Below, one piece after another: positions 52,039 to 60,886 of a stretch of 64,000 nt of DNA. How positions within the stretch are numbered: position 1 is the stretch's first letter; each line of letters starts with the position of its first letter. The stretch is taken from positions 62,001 to 126,000 of the forward strand of contig NZ_BMLQ01000006.1 of assembly GCF_014645315.1 (NCBI RefSeq), written 5' to 3'. A program made the translations under genes and the position numbers. Source of the DNA: Citricoccus zhacaiensis. GTDB taxonomy: Bacteria > Actinomycetota > Actinomycetes > Actinomycetales > Micrococcaceae. Below the pieces are notes generated by a model that had not been told where the DNA came from, did not search any database, and was given only the letters and a program-made list of their open reading frames with translations.

Positions 52039-53108
52039 GGGGCTTCGCCTCGGACAACTACGCGGGCGTCCACCCGGAGGTCCTGGCGGCCGTCGGCCGG
52101 GCCAACGTGGACCACGAGCCGGCGTACGGGGACGATTCCTGGACCGCGCGGCTGCAGGGCCTGGTCCGCGCCGAGTTCGGCGAACAGGCGGAGGCCTTCC
52201 CGGTGTTCAACGGCACGGGCGCCAACGTGCTGGCGCTGCAGGCCCTGCTCCCGGCATGGGGCGCGGTGATCTGCGCGGAGTCGGCCCACATCCACCAGGA
52301 CGAGGGCGGTGCCCCCGAACGCATCGCCCACACGAAGCTCTACACGGTCCCCACGGAGGACGGGAAGCTGACCCCCGAGCTGATCGACCTCCAGGCCCAC
52401 GGGATCGGCTTCGTGCACCGGGCCCAGCCGGCCGTCGTCGAGATCGCCCAGGTCACCGAGCTGGGCACGGTCTACACGGCGGAGGAGGTCCGGGCCGTCA
52501 CGGATCACGCGCACTCGCTGGGGATGTCCGTCTACATGGACGGCGCGCGGCTGGCGAACGCCGCGGCCGCCCTGGGGGCTCCCTTGCGCTCCTTCACGAC
52601 GGATGCCGGGGTGGACGTGATCTCCTTCGGCGGCACCAAGAACGGCGCCCTGGGTGCCGAGATGGTGGTGGTCCTGAATCCCGACGCCGTCCTGTCCGGT
52701 GCCGGCGGACGGCGCCAGGAGGGTGCGGCTCAGGCACTGGGTTACCTGCGCAAGTCCTCCATGCAGCTCTCCTCCAAGATGCGCTTCGTCTCCGCCCAGC
52801 TGGTCGCCCTGCTGACCGACGAGCTGTGGCTGCGCTCGGCCCGGCACGCGAACGCGATGGCCGCCCGGCTCGCCGCCGGCACCGGCGCGCTGGACGGAGT
52901 CACCCTCACGCAGACACCCCAGGCGAACCAGGTCCTGGCCGTTCTGGATCCCACGGTCGCCGCGGCCGTGCGGGCCGACTATCCCTTCTACGACTGGGAC
53001 GAACCGCGGAACGAGGTGCGCTGGATGACCTCCTGGGACACCACCGAGCAGGACGTCGACGGGTTCGTGTCCGCACTGTCCGCAGCCCTCTCCGCGCCGC
53101 GCGTGTAG
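52035..53108 (+). CDS. Low-specificity L-threonine aldolase-type PLP enzyme
   Basis: A 357-residue fold-type I PLP enzyme. [14 protein letters not shown] start, [35 protein letters not shown] and the cofactor lysine in [13 protein letters not shown] are all conserved. It cleaves threonine or allo-threonine to glycine and acetaldehyde, or acts as a related beta-eliminating lyase. The GTG start overlaps the msrB stop by four bases. Confidence 0.92.
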   Translation: MRGFASDNYAGVHPEVLAAVGRANVDHEPAYGDDSWTARLQGLVRAEFGEQAEAFPVFNGTGANVLALQALLPAWGAVICAESAHIHQDEGGAPERIAHTKLYTVPTEDGKLTPELIDLQAHGIGFVHRAQPAVVEIAQVTELGTVYTAEEVRAVTDHAHSLGMSVYMDGARLANAAAALGAPLRSFTTDAGVDVISFGGTKNGALGAEMVVVLNPDAVLSGAGGRRQEGAAQALGYLRKSSMQLSSKMRFVSAQLVALLTDELWLRSARHANAMAARLAAGTGALDGVTLTQTPQANQVLAVLDPTVAAAVRADYPFYDWDEPRNEVRWMTSWDTTEQDVDGFVSALSAALSAPRV

Positions 53109-53163
53109 CCGGCCACGGCGCGCCGCCCCAGGATCGAGCGGGAGCGGCTTTAGCCTTGGTTGC

Positions 53164-53766
53164 GTGACTGCCCTTGGCCACCGCCCCGCAGAGATGCGAC
53201 CGCTTCCCGGAGAGTTCCGTGAGGCGTTGTCAGGGTTGCGCCGTGCTCGGCACCGGCAGGAGATCACCCTGGACGAGATACCCGCCCCGGGACGCCTCGC
53301 ACCCTTCGCCGTGGCCCTCGCGGCCGAGGTCCACGATCCGACGGCAGAGGGCCAGCCCGAGCTGGCCACGGGCCGGTTCGTCCTGTTGCACGATCCCGCG
53401 GGTTCCTCGGTGTGGAAGGGCACCTTCCGGGTGGTGACCTACATCCGGGCCTCCCTGGAGTCCGATCTCGGCAACGACCCCATGGTCGGGGCCGTGGCCT
53501 GGACCTGGTTGGTGGAGGCCCTCGAGACGCACCAGGCCCGGTACGCGGAGGCCGGCGGTACCGCCACCCGGGTGCTGTCCGAGAGCTTCGGCGGCCTCGC
53601 CACGCGCCCGGACACCATCGACATCGAATTGCGGGCCTCCTGGACACCCGAGGGCCCGGACAGCACCGATCATCTGGAGGCCTGGGCGGATATGGTCTGT
53701 GCCTTCGCCGGGCTGCCGCCGGTCCCCGACGGTGTCACACCCTTGCCGCGCATCAGGAGGAATTGA
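53164..53766 (+). CDS. DUF3000 protein
   Basis: A 200-residue protein of the actinobacterial DUF3000 family (FREALSGLRRARHRQEITLDEIPAP; RFVLLHDPAG; RVLSESFGGLA), always found before the ribonuclease D-like gene in this phylum. Function unknown. The GTG start is preceded by TAGCCT and seven bases, so the mRNA may lack a leader. Confidence 0.9.
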   Translation: MTALGHRPAEMRPLPGEFREALSGLRRARHRQEITLDEIPAPGRLAPFAVALAAEVHDPTAEGQPELATGRFVLLHDPAGSSVWKGTFRVVTYIRASLESDLGNDPMVGAVAWTWLVEALETHQARYAEAGGTATRVLSESFGGLATRPDTIDIELRASWTPEGPDSTDHLEAWADMVCAFAGLPPVPDGVTPLPRIRRN

Positions 53767-53767
53767 C

Positions 53768-55036
53768 ATCACTGCGGACACCAGCGCCACCCCGGAAGAG
53801 GACCTGGCGGAGGCCACCGATCCCGAACCGCCCCGGCTCCTCACCGAACCGGCCGGCGGCATCCCCTTCGTCACGGACACCCGGCAGGAGCTGGAGCGGT
53901 GCGCGCGGCTCCTGAGGGCCGGCACCGGCCCCGTGGCCGTGGACGCCGAGCGGGCCTCCGGCTTCCGCTACGGCCAGCGGGCCTTCCTGGTCCAGCTCAA
54001 GCGCGAGGGCGCCGGGATCTGGCTCATCGACCCCGAGGCCTTCGAGGATCTGGAGATCATCCAGGAGTCCCTGAGCGGAGTCGAGTGGATCCTGCACGCG
54101 GCCAGCCAGGACCTGCCGTGCCTCTCCGAGCTGGGGATGTGGCCGGACCGGTTGTTCGACACCGAGCTGGCCGGGCGCCTGCTCGGACTCCCCCGCGTGG
54201 GGCTCGCCTCCGTCCTGGAACAGCTCCTCGGTGTCACCCTGGCCAAGGAACACTCCGCCGCTGACTGGTCCAAGCGGCCGCTGCCGGAGGACTGGATGCG
54301 CTATGCCGCCCTGGACGTGGAACTGCTGGTCGAGCTGCGGGCCGCGATGATCACGATGCTGACCGAGGCCGGCAAGCTGGACTGGGCGAACCAGGAGTTC
54401 GAGGCGATCCGCAAGGCTCCGCTGGCCGGCCCGCGCAAGGACCCCTGGCGCCGCACCTCGGGCATGCACCGGCTGCGCAAGCCGGAACAGCTCGCCGTGG
54501 TGCGGGAACTGTGGGAGACCCGGGAGGCACTGGCCCAGAACCGGGATGTGGCCCCTGGCCGCCTGATCCCGGACGCCGCGATCGTGGCCGCCGCCGCCAG
54601 CCAGCCGACCACCGTCCCCGCCCTGCTGAAGACCCAGGGTTTCCACGGCCGGGCCGCCGCCAAGGAGGGGCCCCGCTGGATCCGGGCCATTCAGGCCGGG
54701 CGGGCCGCCGCGCAGACCAAGGCCGGCCTGCCCCCGCTGCACCTGCCGAATGACGGCCCGCCCCCGCCGCGGGCCTGGCGGGACCGCAACCCGCTGGCTG
54801 ACCGCCGGCTGAAGACGGCGAAGACCTGGGTCGGCAACCGTGCCGACGAGCTGAGCCTGCCCACGGAGAACCTGCTGACGCCGGATACCCTGCGCCGGTT
54901 GTGCTGGACTCCTCCGGAGACGATTGACCTGGACTCGGTCTCGGCCGCCCTGGCCGGGCTCGGCGCCCGCCCGTGGCAGGTCACGGCGGTGGCACCGATC
55001 GTGACGGTGGCGCTGCTGGATCCCGACCCAGCCTGA
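53768..55036 (+). CDS. Ribonuclease D-like DEDDy exonuclease with HRDC domain, apparent ATC start
   Basis: A 422-residue protein. DEDDy exonuclease residues lie in VAVDAERASGFRYGQR, ASQDLPCL and RYAALDVELL; an HRDC domain follows (KPEQLAVVRELWETREALAQNRD). It probably trims RNA 3' ends. A perfect AGGAGG (53755-53760) stands seven bases before ATC at 53768, which would give TADTSATPEEDL after the initiator. No ATG, GTG or TTG is in frame near it; the nearest upstream ATG (53699) lies deep in DUF3000. Either ATC is used or the base has changed. Confidence 0.88.
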   Translation: MTADTSATPEEDLAEATDPEPPRLLTEPAGGIPFVTDTRQELERCARLLRAGTGPVAVDAERASGFRYGQRAFLVQLKREGAGIWLIDPEAFEDLEIIQESLSGVEWILHAASQDLPCLSELGMWPDRLFDTELAGRLLGLPRVGLASVLEQLLGVTLAKEHSAADWSKRPLPEDWMRYAALDVELLVELRAAMITMLTEAGKLDWANQEFEAIRKAPLAGPRKDPWRRTSGMHRLRKPEQLAVVRELWETREALAQNRDVAPGRLIPDAAIVAAAASQPTTVPALLKTQGFHGRAAAKEGPRWIRAIQAGRAAAQTKAGLPPLHLPNDGPPPPRAWRDRNPLADRRLKTAKTWVGNRADELSLPTENLLTPDTLRRLCWTPPETIDLDSVSAALAGLGARPWQVTAVAPIVTVALLDPDPA

Positions 55037-55112
55037 AACTCAGTCCCCTATTCGCTGGTCATGGGTTCCGATACGATGGCGTAGACGCCCGTCCCTCCCA
55101 CCCAGGAGCAGC

Positions 55113-57314
55113 ATGTCCGAGCCAGTCGTCCCGACGTCCACCACCGGCGCGAGAGGAGACCGGTTCGAGCCGTACCGCGGCCTCGCCGCGAGATTCCCGG
55201 ACGAGGTCCTCACGCGGGCCACCGTGACGGACGTCGACCTCCCCGACGGCGCCGGGACCCTGGCGCTCCTGGTCCTGGACAATGACGCCGGCCCCCGGCG
55301 CCCCACGACCCTGGGCCCGAATTCCCTGATCGGGATCGGCCAGGTGCTCGAGGCCCAGGCCGAACGCGCACACCGTGGCGAGATCGCCGCCGTCGCCGTC
55401 ACGGGCAAGCCCGGCTTCCTGGTCGCCGGTGCGGACCTCGGCGCCATCAACCGGCTCTCCGACCCGCAGGACGGGGCCCTGCTGGGCCGGCTCGGGCACG
55501 AGGTCTACAACGGCCTGTCCGACTTCCCGGTGCCCTCCTTCGCCTTCATCAACGGCGTGGCGCTCGGCGGCGGTCTGGAGATCGCCCTGGCGGCCAACTA
55601 CCGGACCGTCTCCTCCGCCGCGAAGGGCCTGGGCCTGCCGGAGGCCTTCATCGGCCTGGTCCCCGGCTGGGGTGGCGTGTGGAAGACCCCGCGGCTCACC
55701 GGCCCGAAGGACGCCCTGACGGTGATGATCAAGAACCCGCTGGCGAACAACCGCAACATCGACGGCCGCACCGCCCACCGCATCGGCCTGGCGGACGCCA
55801 TCTTCGATCCGGCCGCCGATCCTGCCGACACGGCCGTGTTCATCGAGGCCTCGACGGCCTGGGCGGCCCGGATCCTGACCGGGGATGCCGGCACCGTGGC
55901 CGCGTTGGAGCAGCAGCGGGACCGCGACCACTCCGACCGGGCCTGGGACGAGGCCATCACCGAGGGCCAGGCCATCGTGGCTGCCAAGACCGGCGGATAC
56001 GTGCCGGCACCGGCGAAGGTCATGGAGCTCTTCGCCGCCGGCCGTCACTGGACCCGGGAGGAATCGGCCGCCGCGGAGGCCGCTGCCCTGGGTGAACTGA
56101 TGCTGACCCCCGAGTTCGCCCACACCGTCTACGCCTTCCTGGACGTGGTCCAGAAGCGCTCCAAGAAGCCGGCTGGCGCCCCCTCCCCCGAACTGGCCCG
56201 CCCGGTCCGGAAGGTCGGGGTGGTGGGGGCCGGCCTCATGGCCGGCCAGCTGGCGCTGGTCTTCGCGCAGAGGCTGAAGGTCCCCGTGGTCATGACGGAT
56301 GTGGACCAGGCCCGCGTGGACCGCGGTCTCGGACACGTGCACGGGCAAGTGGACACGCTGGTGGCCAAGGGCAAGCTGGATGCCGGCCAGGGTGAGGCGC
56401 TGAAGTCCCTGGTGACCGGCTCCGTCGCCAAGGACGTCTACGCCGATGCCGACCTGGTGATTGAGGCCGTCTTCGAGGAGATGGGCGTCAAGAAGGCGGT
56501 GCTGGCCGAGGTCGAGGCCGTCGTCACCCCCGAGTGCATCCTGGCCACCAACACCTCCTCCCTGTCCGTGACCGAGATGGCCTCCGGACTGGAGCATCCC
56601 GAGCGGCTGGTCGGCTTCCACTTCTTCAACCCCGTGGCCGTGATGCCGCTGGTGGAGATCGTGCGCGGGCCGGCCACCACGGACCCGGTGCTGGCCACCG
56701 CCTTCGCCACCGCCCGGGGTCTGGGCAAGACCGCCGTGCTGGTGCAGGACGCCGCGGCCTTCGTGGTGAACCGCATCCTGCTGCGGATGATGGGCGAGGT
56801 CCAGAACTCCTTCGACCAGGGCACGGATGCCGCCGTGGCGGATCACGCCCTGGATCCGATGGCCCTGCCGATGACGCCGTTCACCCTGCTGTCCATGGTG
56901 GGCGTCCCGGTGGCCCAGCATGTCACCGAGTCCCTCAACGCCGCCTTCGGGGACGAGCGGTTCCCGGTCTCGGCGAACCTGCAGTCACTCATCGACGCCG
57001 ACATCCCGTCCCTGTGGGCGCAGAAGGGCGAAGACCAGGATCACGGCCGGGAGGTCATCCCCGCGGGGACCCGGGCGATCCTGGAGGTCGGCGACTCCCC
57101 CGAGACCGCGGAGGAGCTGCTGGTCCGGGTCCAGGACGCCCTGGCCCAAGAGATCGGCCTCATGTTGGACGAGGGCGTCGTGGCGGATGCCGAGGACATC
57201 GACCTCTGCATGATCCTGGGCGCCGGCTGGCCCATGCACCTGGGCGGCATCACCCCGTATCTCGACCACGTGGGGGCCTCCGAGCGGGTCAACGGCCGGC
57301 GGTTCCACGCCTGA
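55113..57314 (+). CDS. fadJ: Fatty-acid oxidation multifunctional enzyme (enoyl-CoA hydratase/3-hydroxyacyl-CoA dehydrogenase)
   Basis: A 733-residue fusion. The N-terminal crotonase domain has FINGVALGGGLEIALA and GLPEAFIGLVPGWGG; the C-terminal NAD-binding part has VGVVGAGLMAGQLA, ATNTSSLSVTEMA and HFFNPVAVMPLVEIV. It carries out the hydration and dehydrogenation steps of beta-oxidation. ATG at 55113 follows AGGAGCAGC. The thiolase that often precedes this gene in relatives is not present here. Confidence 0.93.
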   Translation: MSEPVVPTSTTGARGDRFEPYRGLAARFPDEVLTRATVTDVDLPDGAGTLALLVLDNDAGPRRPTTLGPNSLIGIGQVLEAQAERAHRGEIAAVAVTGKPGFLVAGADLGAINRLSDPQDGALLGRLGHEVYNGLSDFPVPSFAFINGVALGGGLEIALAANYRTVSSAAKGLGLPEAFIGLVPGWGGVWKTPRLTGPKDALTVMIKNPLANNRNIDGRTAHRIGLADAIFDPAADPADTAVFIEASTAWAARILTGDAGTVAALEQQRDRDHSDRAWDEAITEGQAIVAAKTGGYVPAPAKVMELFAAGRHWTREESAAAEAAALGELMLTPEFAHTVYAFLDVVQKRSKKPAGAPSPELARPVRKVGVVGAGLMAGQLALVFAQRLKVPVVMTDVDQARVDRGLGHVHGQVDTLVAKGKLDAGQGEALKSLVTGSVAKDVYADADLVIEAVFEEMGVKKAVLAEVEAVVTPECILATNTSSLSVTEMASGLEHPERLVGFHFFNPVAVMPLVEIVRGPATTDPVLATAFATARGLGKTAVLVQDAAAFVVNRILLRMMGEVQNSFDQGTDAAVADHALDPMALPMTPFTLLSMVGVPVAQHVTESLNAAFGDERFPVSANLQSLIDADIPSLWAQKGEDQDHGREVIPAGTRAILEVGDSPETAEELLVRVQDALAQEIGLMLDEGVVADAEDIDLCMILGAGWPMHLGGITPYLDHVGASERVNGRRFHA

Positions 57315-57376
57315 GCTCCACCTGCCCCGGACAACGCAGACCCCGCCGAGCCCGCCCTCGCCGACCGCCGTCCTCC

Positions 57377-58303
57377 CTACGGTCGCGGACCGGCCCTTTC
57401 GATGTCCGGTTCGATGTAGATGGCTCGGGCCCAGGGCACGGTGTTCCGGATCCGGAGCTCGGCGTCGTTGATCCGGCTCACGAGGTCCTGGGCCTCCGTG
57501 CACCTGTCCACACCGATCTTCGCCGCCACGAGGATCTCCTCCGGGCCCAGGTGGACGGTCTTGAGATGGATGATGCGGTTCTGGCCGTCACCTTCCAGGG
57601 CGGCGCGGATGGCCGTGACGTTCTGTTGACTGGCCGATTCTCCCAGCAGCAGGGACTTCATCTCCACGGCCAGGACCGCGGCGACGATCACCAGCAGCAC
57701 GCCGATGCAGGCGCTGCCGGCGGCATCCCACAGCCCGTTGCCGGTGACCAGGGTCAGGGACACGGCAGTCAACGCCAGCACCAGACCGATGAGGGCTGCG
57801 AAGTCCTCCAGCAGGATCACCGGCAGTTCCGGGGACTTGGCCGTTCGGATGAATCCGGTCCAGGACTGCCGTCCCTTGATCTTCTTGGTCTCTGTGGCGG
57901 CGACCAAGAACGACCGACCCTCCAGGGCGATGCCGCCGAGTAGCACGGCGATGGGCACCCACCACCAGAAGCCCTCGATGGGGTGGGGATCCTGCCATTT
58001 GTGGTAGGCCTCGTAGAGCGCGAAGAGCCCACCCACGCTGAACAGCACGATGGAGACGATGAACCCATAGATGTAACTGTTGCGTCCATAACCGAACGGA
58101 TGCTCCGCGTCCGCCTGCTTCCTGGAGGCCTTCCGGCCCACCAGCAGCAACACCTGGTTGCCGGAGTCGGCGACCGAGTGGATCCCTTCGGCCAACATCG
58201 CGGAGGAGCGGGTCAGGAAATAGGCGACGAACTTCAACACCGCGATGCCCAGATTCGCCGTCAGCGCCGCGAAGACGGCCTTGTTTCCTCCACCAGCGGA
58301 CAT
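57377..58303 (-). CDS. Cation diffusion facilitator family transporter
   Basis: A 308-residue membrane protein with six helices and a cytoplasmic ZT dimerisation domain. Helix 2 carries EGIHSVADSGNQ (metal-binding His/Asp positions) and helix 5 LLEDFAALIG. It exports zinc, iron or another divalent metal against protons; the metal cannot be told from the sequence. Confidence 0.9.
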   Translation of the reverse strand: MSAGGGNKAVFAALTANLGIAVLKFVAYFLTRSSAMLAEGIHSVADSGNQVLLLVGRKASRKQADAEHPFGYGRNSYIYGFIVSIVLFSVGGLFALYEAYHKWQDPHPIEGFWWWVPIAVLLGGIALEGRSFLVAATETKKIKGRQSWTGFIRTAKSPELPVILLEDFAALIGLVLALTAVSLTLVTGNGLWDAAGSACIGVLLVIVAAVLAVEMKSLLLGESASQQNVTAIRAALEGDGQNRIIHLKTVHLGPEEILVAAKIGVDRCTEAQDLVSRINDAELRIRNTVPWARAIYIEPDIERAGPRP

Positions 58304-58428
58304 GAGACTCTCCTAGATCCGATGTTCACGGTCGGTGACCTCAGGTACCGGGGTCTTGGGCGCCATCGTAAGCGTGCTGCCCGATCGCAGCCACCCCGTC
58401 GCGCTTCGCGGCCTGGCCCTGAACAGCG

Positions 58429-58434
58429 GATAAT
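58429..58434 (+). promoter_or_regulatory. -10 box of the Rieske gene
   Basis: GATAAT ends six bases before the ATG at 58441; the spacer is GGAGGG, so it could act as both spacer and binding site. Confidence 0.45.
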
Positions 58435-58440
58435 GGAGGG

Positions 58441-58965
58441 ATGAATTCCCCACACTGCGCCGCCCCCAGCTCCTCCGCGCCCCAGGATCCGCACGACGGC
58501 GGCACCTCCTGCCACGGTTGCGGCACCTCCCGCAGGTCCTTCCTGGAACGCGGCGCCCTGCTCGGCGCGGTGGGGGTGGTCGGCACCGTCGGGCTGACGG
58601 CGTGTACGGACGAGATCCGCGCCGAGGACAACGCCCCCTCGCACCACGTGGGCGGCTCCCCGACGCCGGCGGTCGATCTGGCAGACCTGCCCGTCGGCGG
58701 GATGACCAGCGTCATGGTCGAGGGCCGGACCCTGTTGATCAGCCGTCCGGCGGAGGACGAGGTGCATGCCTTCTCGGCCGTCTGCACGCACCAGGGCTGC
58801 ACCGTGGCCCCCGCCACCGAGAACGGTGAGGAGGTCTTCGCCTGTCCGTGCCACGGTTCGCACTTCGACGTGGCCACCGGAGTCCCCTACGGCGGACCCG
58901 CCCAGAAGCCGCTGACCGAATACACCGCGGTCGTGGACGGTGACCGGGTCCTCGTGACCCTGTAG
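58441..58965 (+). CDS. Exported Rieske iron-sulfur protein
   Basis: A 174-residue protein. A Tat signal TSRRSFLERGALLGAVGVVG is followed by LTAC, a lipobox-like end, so it may be a lipoprotein on the outer face of the membrane. The Rieske cluster ligands are in CTHQGC and CPCHGSHFD. Family members donate electrons to oxygenases or quinol systems; partner not visible here. Confidence 0.9.
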   Translation: MNSPHCAAPSSSAPQDPHDGGTSCHGCGTSRRSFLERGALLGAVGVVGTVGLTACTDEIRAEDNAPSHHVGGSPTPAVDLADLPVGGMTSVMVEGRTLLISRPAEDEVHAFSAVCTHQGCTVAPATENGEEVFACPCHGSHFDVATGVPYGGPAQKPLTEYTAVVDGDRVLVTL

Positions 58966-59005
58966 GCCGCGCTGGTGGAGGTGACGCTCGAGGGCTGGTC
59001 CCGGG

Positions 59006-59338
59006 CTAGTCCCGGGCGTTCGGGCGCCGCGGCGGATTGACGATGACCCGGTTGCTGTTGGGGTCCCAGGACGGCTGCTCGGCCTTGCGCCGCGGGTAGT
59101 AGTAAAACCGCCACCACAGCCAGACCGCCGGCCCCAACACGGGCAGCAGGAACATCACGAAAGCCCACGGGATCCGCCGTCCCGGGTCCAGGGGTGAGTG
59201 GGACAGGGAGACCAAGGACCACACCAGCATCGCCACCACGGCGATGACGACGATCCAGAGCAGGATCTCCACGGCGTTGACGCCGAACGTCACCCCGGCC
59301 GCGCCGGTGAGAACGGCTCCCAGGAGAGCGGCTCCCAC
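59006..59338 (-). CDS. PLDc_N-type small membrane protein
   Basis: A 110-residue protein with an N-terminal hydrophobic stretch, two helices (about 23-42 and 58-76) and the PWAFVMFLLPVLGPAVWLWW pattern of the PLD nuclease N-terminal (PF13396-like) domain. Its GTG shares one base with the aldo/keto reductase stop (TAGTG). Function unknown. Confidence 0.8.
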   Translation of the reverse strand: MGAALLGAVLTGAAGVTFGVNAVEILLWIVVIAVVAMLVWSLVSLSHSPLDPGRRIPWAFVMFLLPVLGPAVWLWWRFYYYPRRKAEQPSWDPNSNRVIVNPPRRPNARD

Positions 59339-60312
59339 TAGAACAGGGCAATCTTCGCGGCGGCCGGGAAGATCGCGTCCAGCTCGGCCCGCTCGTCGGC
59401 AGTCGGCACCCAGCGGACGGCCTCCGCGTTCTGGCGGACCTGCTCCGGCCGGGTGGCACCGGCGATCACGGAGGTGACCGGCTCCTGGGCGGCCAGCCAG
59501 GAGAAGGCCAGGTCCACCTCGGAGAGCCCCCGCTCCCGGGCGAAGTCACCGTACCGCGCGAGCTGGTCCAGGTCCGCGTCCGAGACCAGGTGCTGGCGGC
59601 TGTGCGTCAGCCTCGAGCCCTCGGGCGCCCGGCCGGAGGAGTACTTGCCCGTGAGCAGACCGTTGGCCAGCGGGAAGTACGGCAGCACCCCGAGCCCGAA
59701 GGCCCTCGCCGCGGGAAGGACCTCGAGCTCGGCGCGGCGGTCCAGTAGGTTGTAGTGGTTCTGGGCGGAGATGAACGTCTCGGTGCCGAGCTCGCGGGCC
59801 ACGAACTCGGCCTCGGCGATCTGCCACCCGGCCCGGTTGGAATGGCCGATGTACCGCACCTTGCCCGCGCGCACGAGGTCGTCCAGGGCGGAGAGGGTCT
59901 CCTCGATCGGCGTCGCGTCGTCCGGGGTGTGGAACTGGTACAGATCGATCCAGTCCGTGCCGAGTCGCCGCAGCGAGGCCTCCACGGCCCTGACGATGTA
60001 CCGGCGCGAGCCACGGGCCCCGAAGTCGTTTCCGTTGACGCCGCCCATGTCCATGCCGAACTTGGTGGCCAGGACGATCTCCTCACGCCGGGCGCCCAGG
60101 GCCCGGCCCAGTCGCTCCTCGCTCAGGCCGGGACTCGCCCCATAGGTGTCCGCCACGTCGAACAACGTCACCCCGGCGTCCAGGGCGGCGTGCACGACGA
60201 CGTCCGTCCCCTCCTGGCCTTCGGTCACGGTGCCGGGGCGGCCGAGGTTGTTGCACCCCAGTCCGACGACGGAGACGGACAGGCCGGAGCGCCCGAGGCG
60301 GCGGTGTTCCAT
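59338..60312 (-). CDS. Aldo/keto reductase
   Basis: A 324-residue NAD(P)H-dependent oxidoreductase: MEHRRLGRSGLSVSVVGLGC, LFDVADTYGASPGLSEERLG (catalytic Asp/Tyr), ATKFGMDMGG (Lys), DLYQFHTPDDATP (His) and SVIAGATRPEQV for cofactor binding. Substrate unknown. ATG at 60312 follows GAAGGA. Confidence 0.93.
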   Translation of the reverse strand: MEHRRLGRSGLSVSVVGLGCNNLGRPGTVTEGQEGTDVVVHAALDAGVTLFDVADTYGASPGLSEERLGRALGARREEIVLATKFGMDMGGVNGNDFGARGSRRYIVRAVEASLRRLGTDWIDLYQFHTPDDATPIEETLSALDDLVRAGKVRYIGHSNRAGWQIAEAEFVARELGTETFISAQNHYNLLDRRAELEVLPAARAFGLGVLPYFPLANGLLTGKYSSGRAPEGSRLTHSRQHLVSDADLDQLARYGDFARERGLSEVDLAFSWLAAQEPVTSVIAGATRPEQVRQNAEAVRWVPTADERAELDAIFPAAAKIALF

Positions 60313-60388
60313 GGGATTCAATCCTTCGAGTGGTCGGGTCGGCGGGCGACGGCGAGAGGGCCGCAGCAGCTCCGATTCAACGGGAAAT

Positions 60389-60886
60389 TCAGCGGGAGGT
60401 GGTGACGCGTGAGGGCTGGACGCCCGCGAACTTGGCGGCGGCCGGGATCTCGGCGGTCGCCTTGCGCAGGTGCGGCGTGGCCACATCGAACACGACGCGG
60501 CCCGACTCCACGCGCTCGTCCACGACCTCACCCAGACCGCGCCAGGCCAGCTGATTCGTGATCTCACCGCGCAGCTTGGCCACCAGGGCGGTCTCCACCG
60601 GCGTCGGCTCAGCGCCCTTCAGCCGGTAGGACACCTCGACGTGCTTGAGCTCCTCCGCCGGGAGGGCGGCGAAGCCGTCCTCCGCGCACTGGGCCGCGAA
60701 CCCGGCGAGCAGCTGCTCGCCGGTGGCGTCGTCCGCGACCTGCTCGGCCGACGTCGTGCCCGTGCTGCCGATCCGGCCGTGGTGGACCACGACCTCCCCG
60801 CTGCCGGGCGCGAACCACGCCTCGCGGTAGTCCAGGCGCTGCTGGCCGTCCTGCTCGGACCGCCGGTAGGTACGCACAATGCTCAA
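60389..60886 (-). CDS. Conserved protein downstream of dxs
   Basis: A 165-residue soluble protein. The N-terminal half ([26 protein letters not shown]) resembles a WGR-type beta domain; the C-terminal half is alpha/beta without a motif I know. TTG at 60886 overlaps the dxs stop (TTGA) and follows GGAGGG by seven bases, so it is coupled to dxs. Confidence 0.75.
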   Translation of the reverse strand: MSIVRTYRRSEQDGQQRLDYREAWFAPGSGEVVVHHGRIGSTGTTSAEQVADDATGEQLLAGFAAQCAEDGFAALPAEELKHVEVSYRLKGAEPTPVETALVAKLRGEITNQLAWRGLGEVVDERVESGRVVFDVATPHLRKATAEIPAAAKFAGVQPSRVTTSR

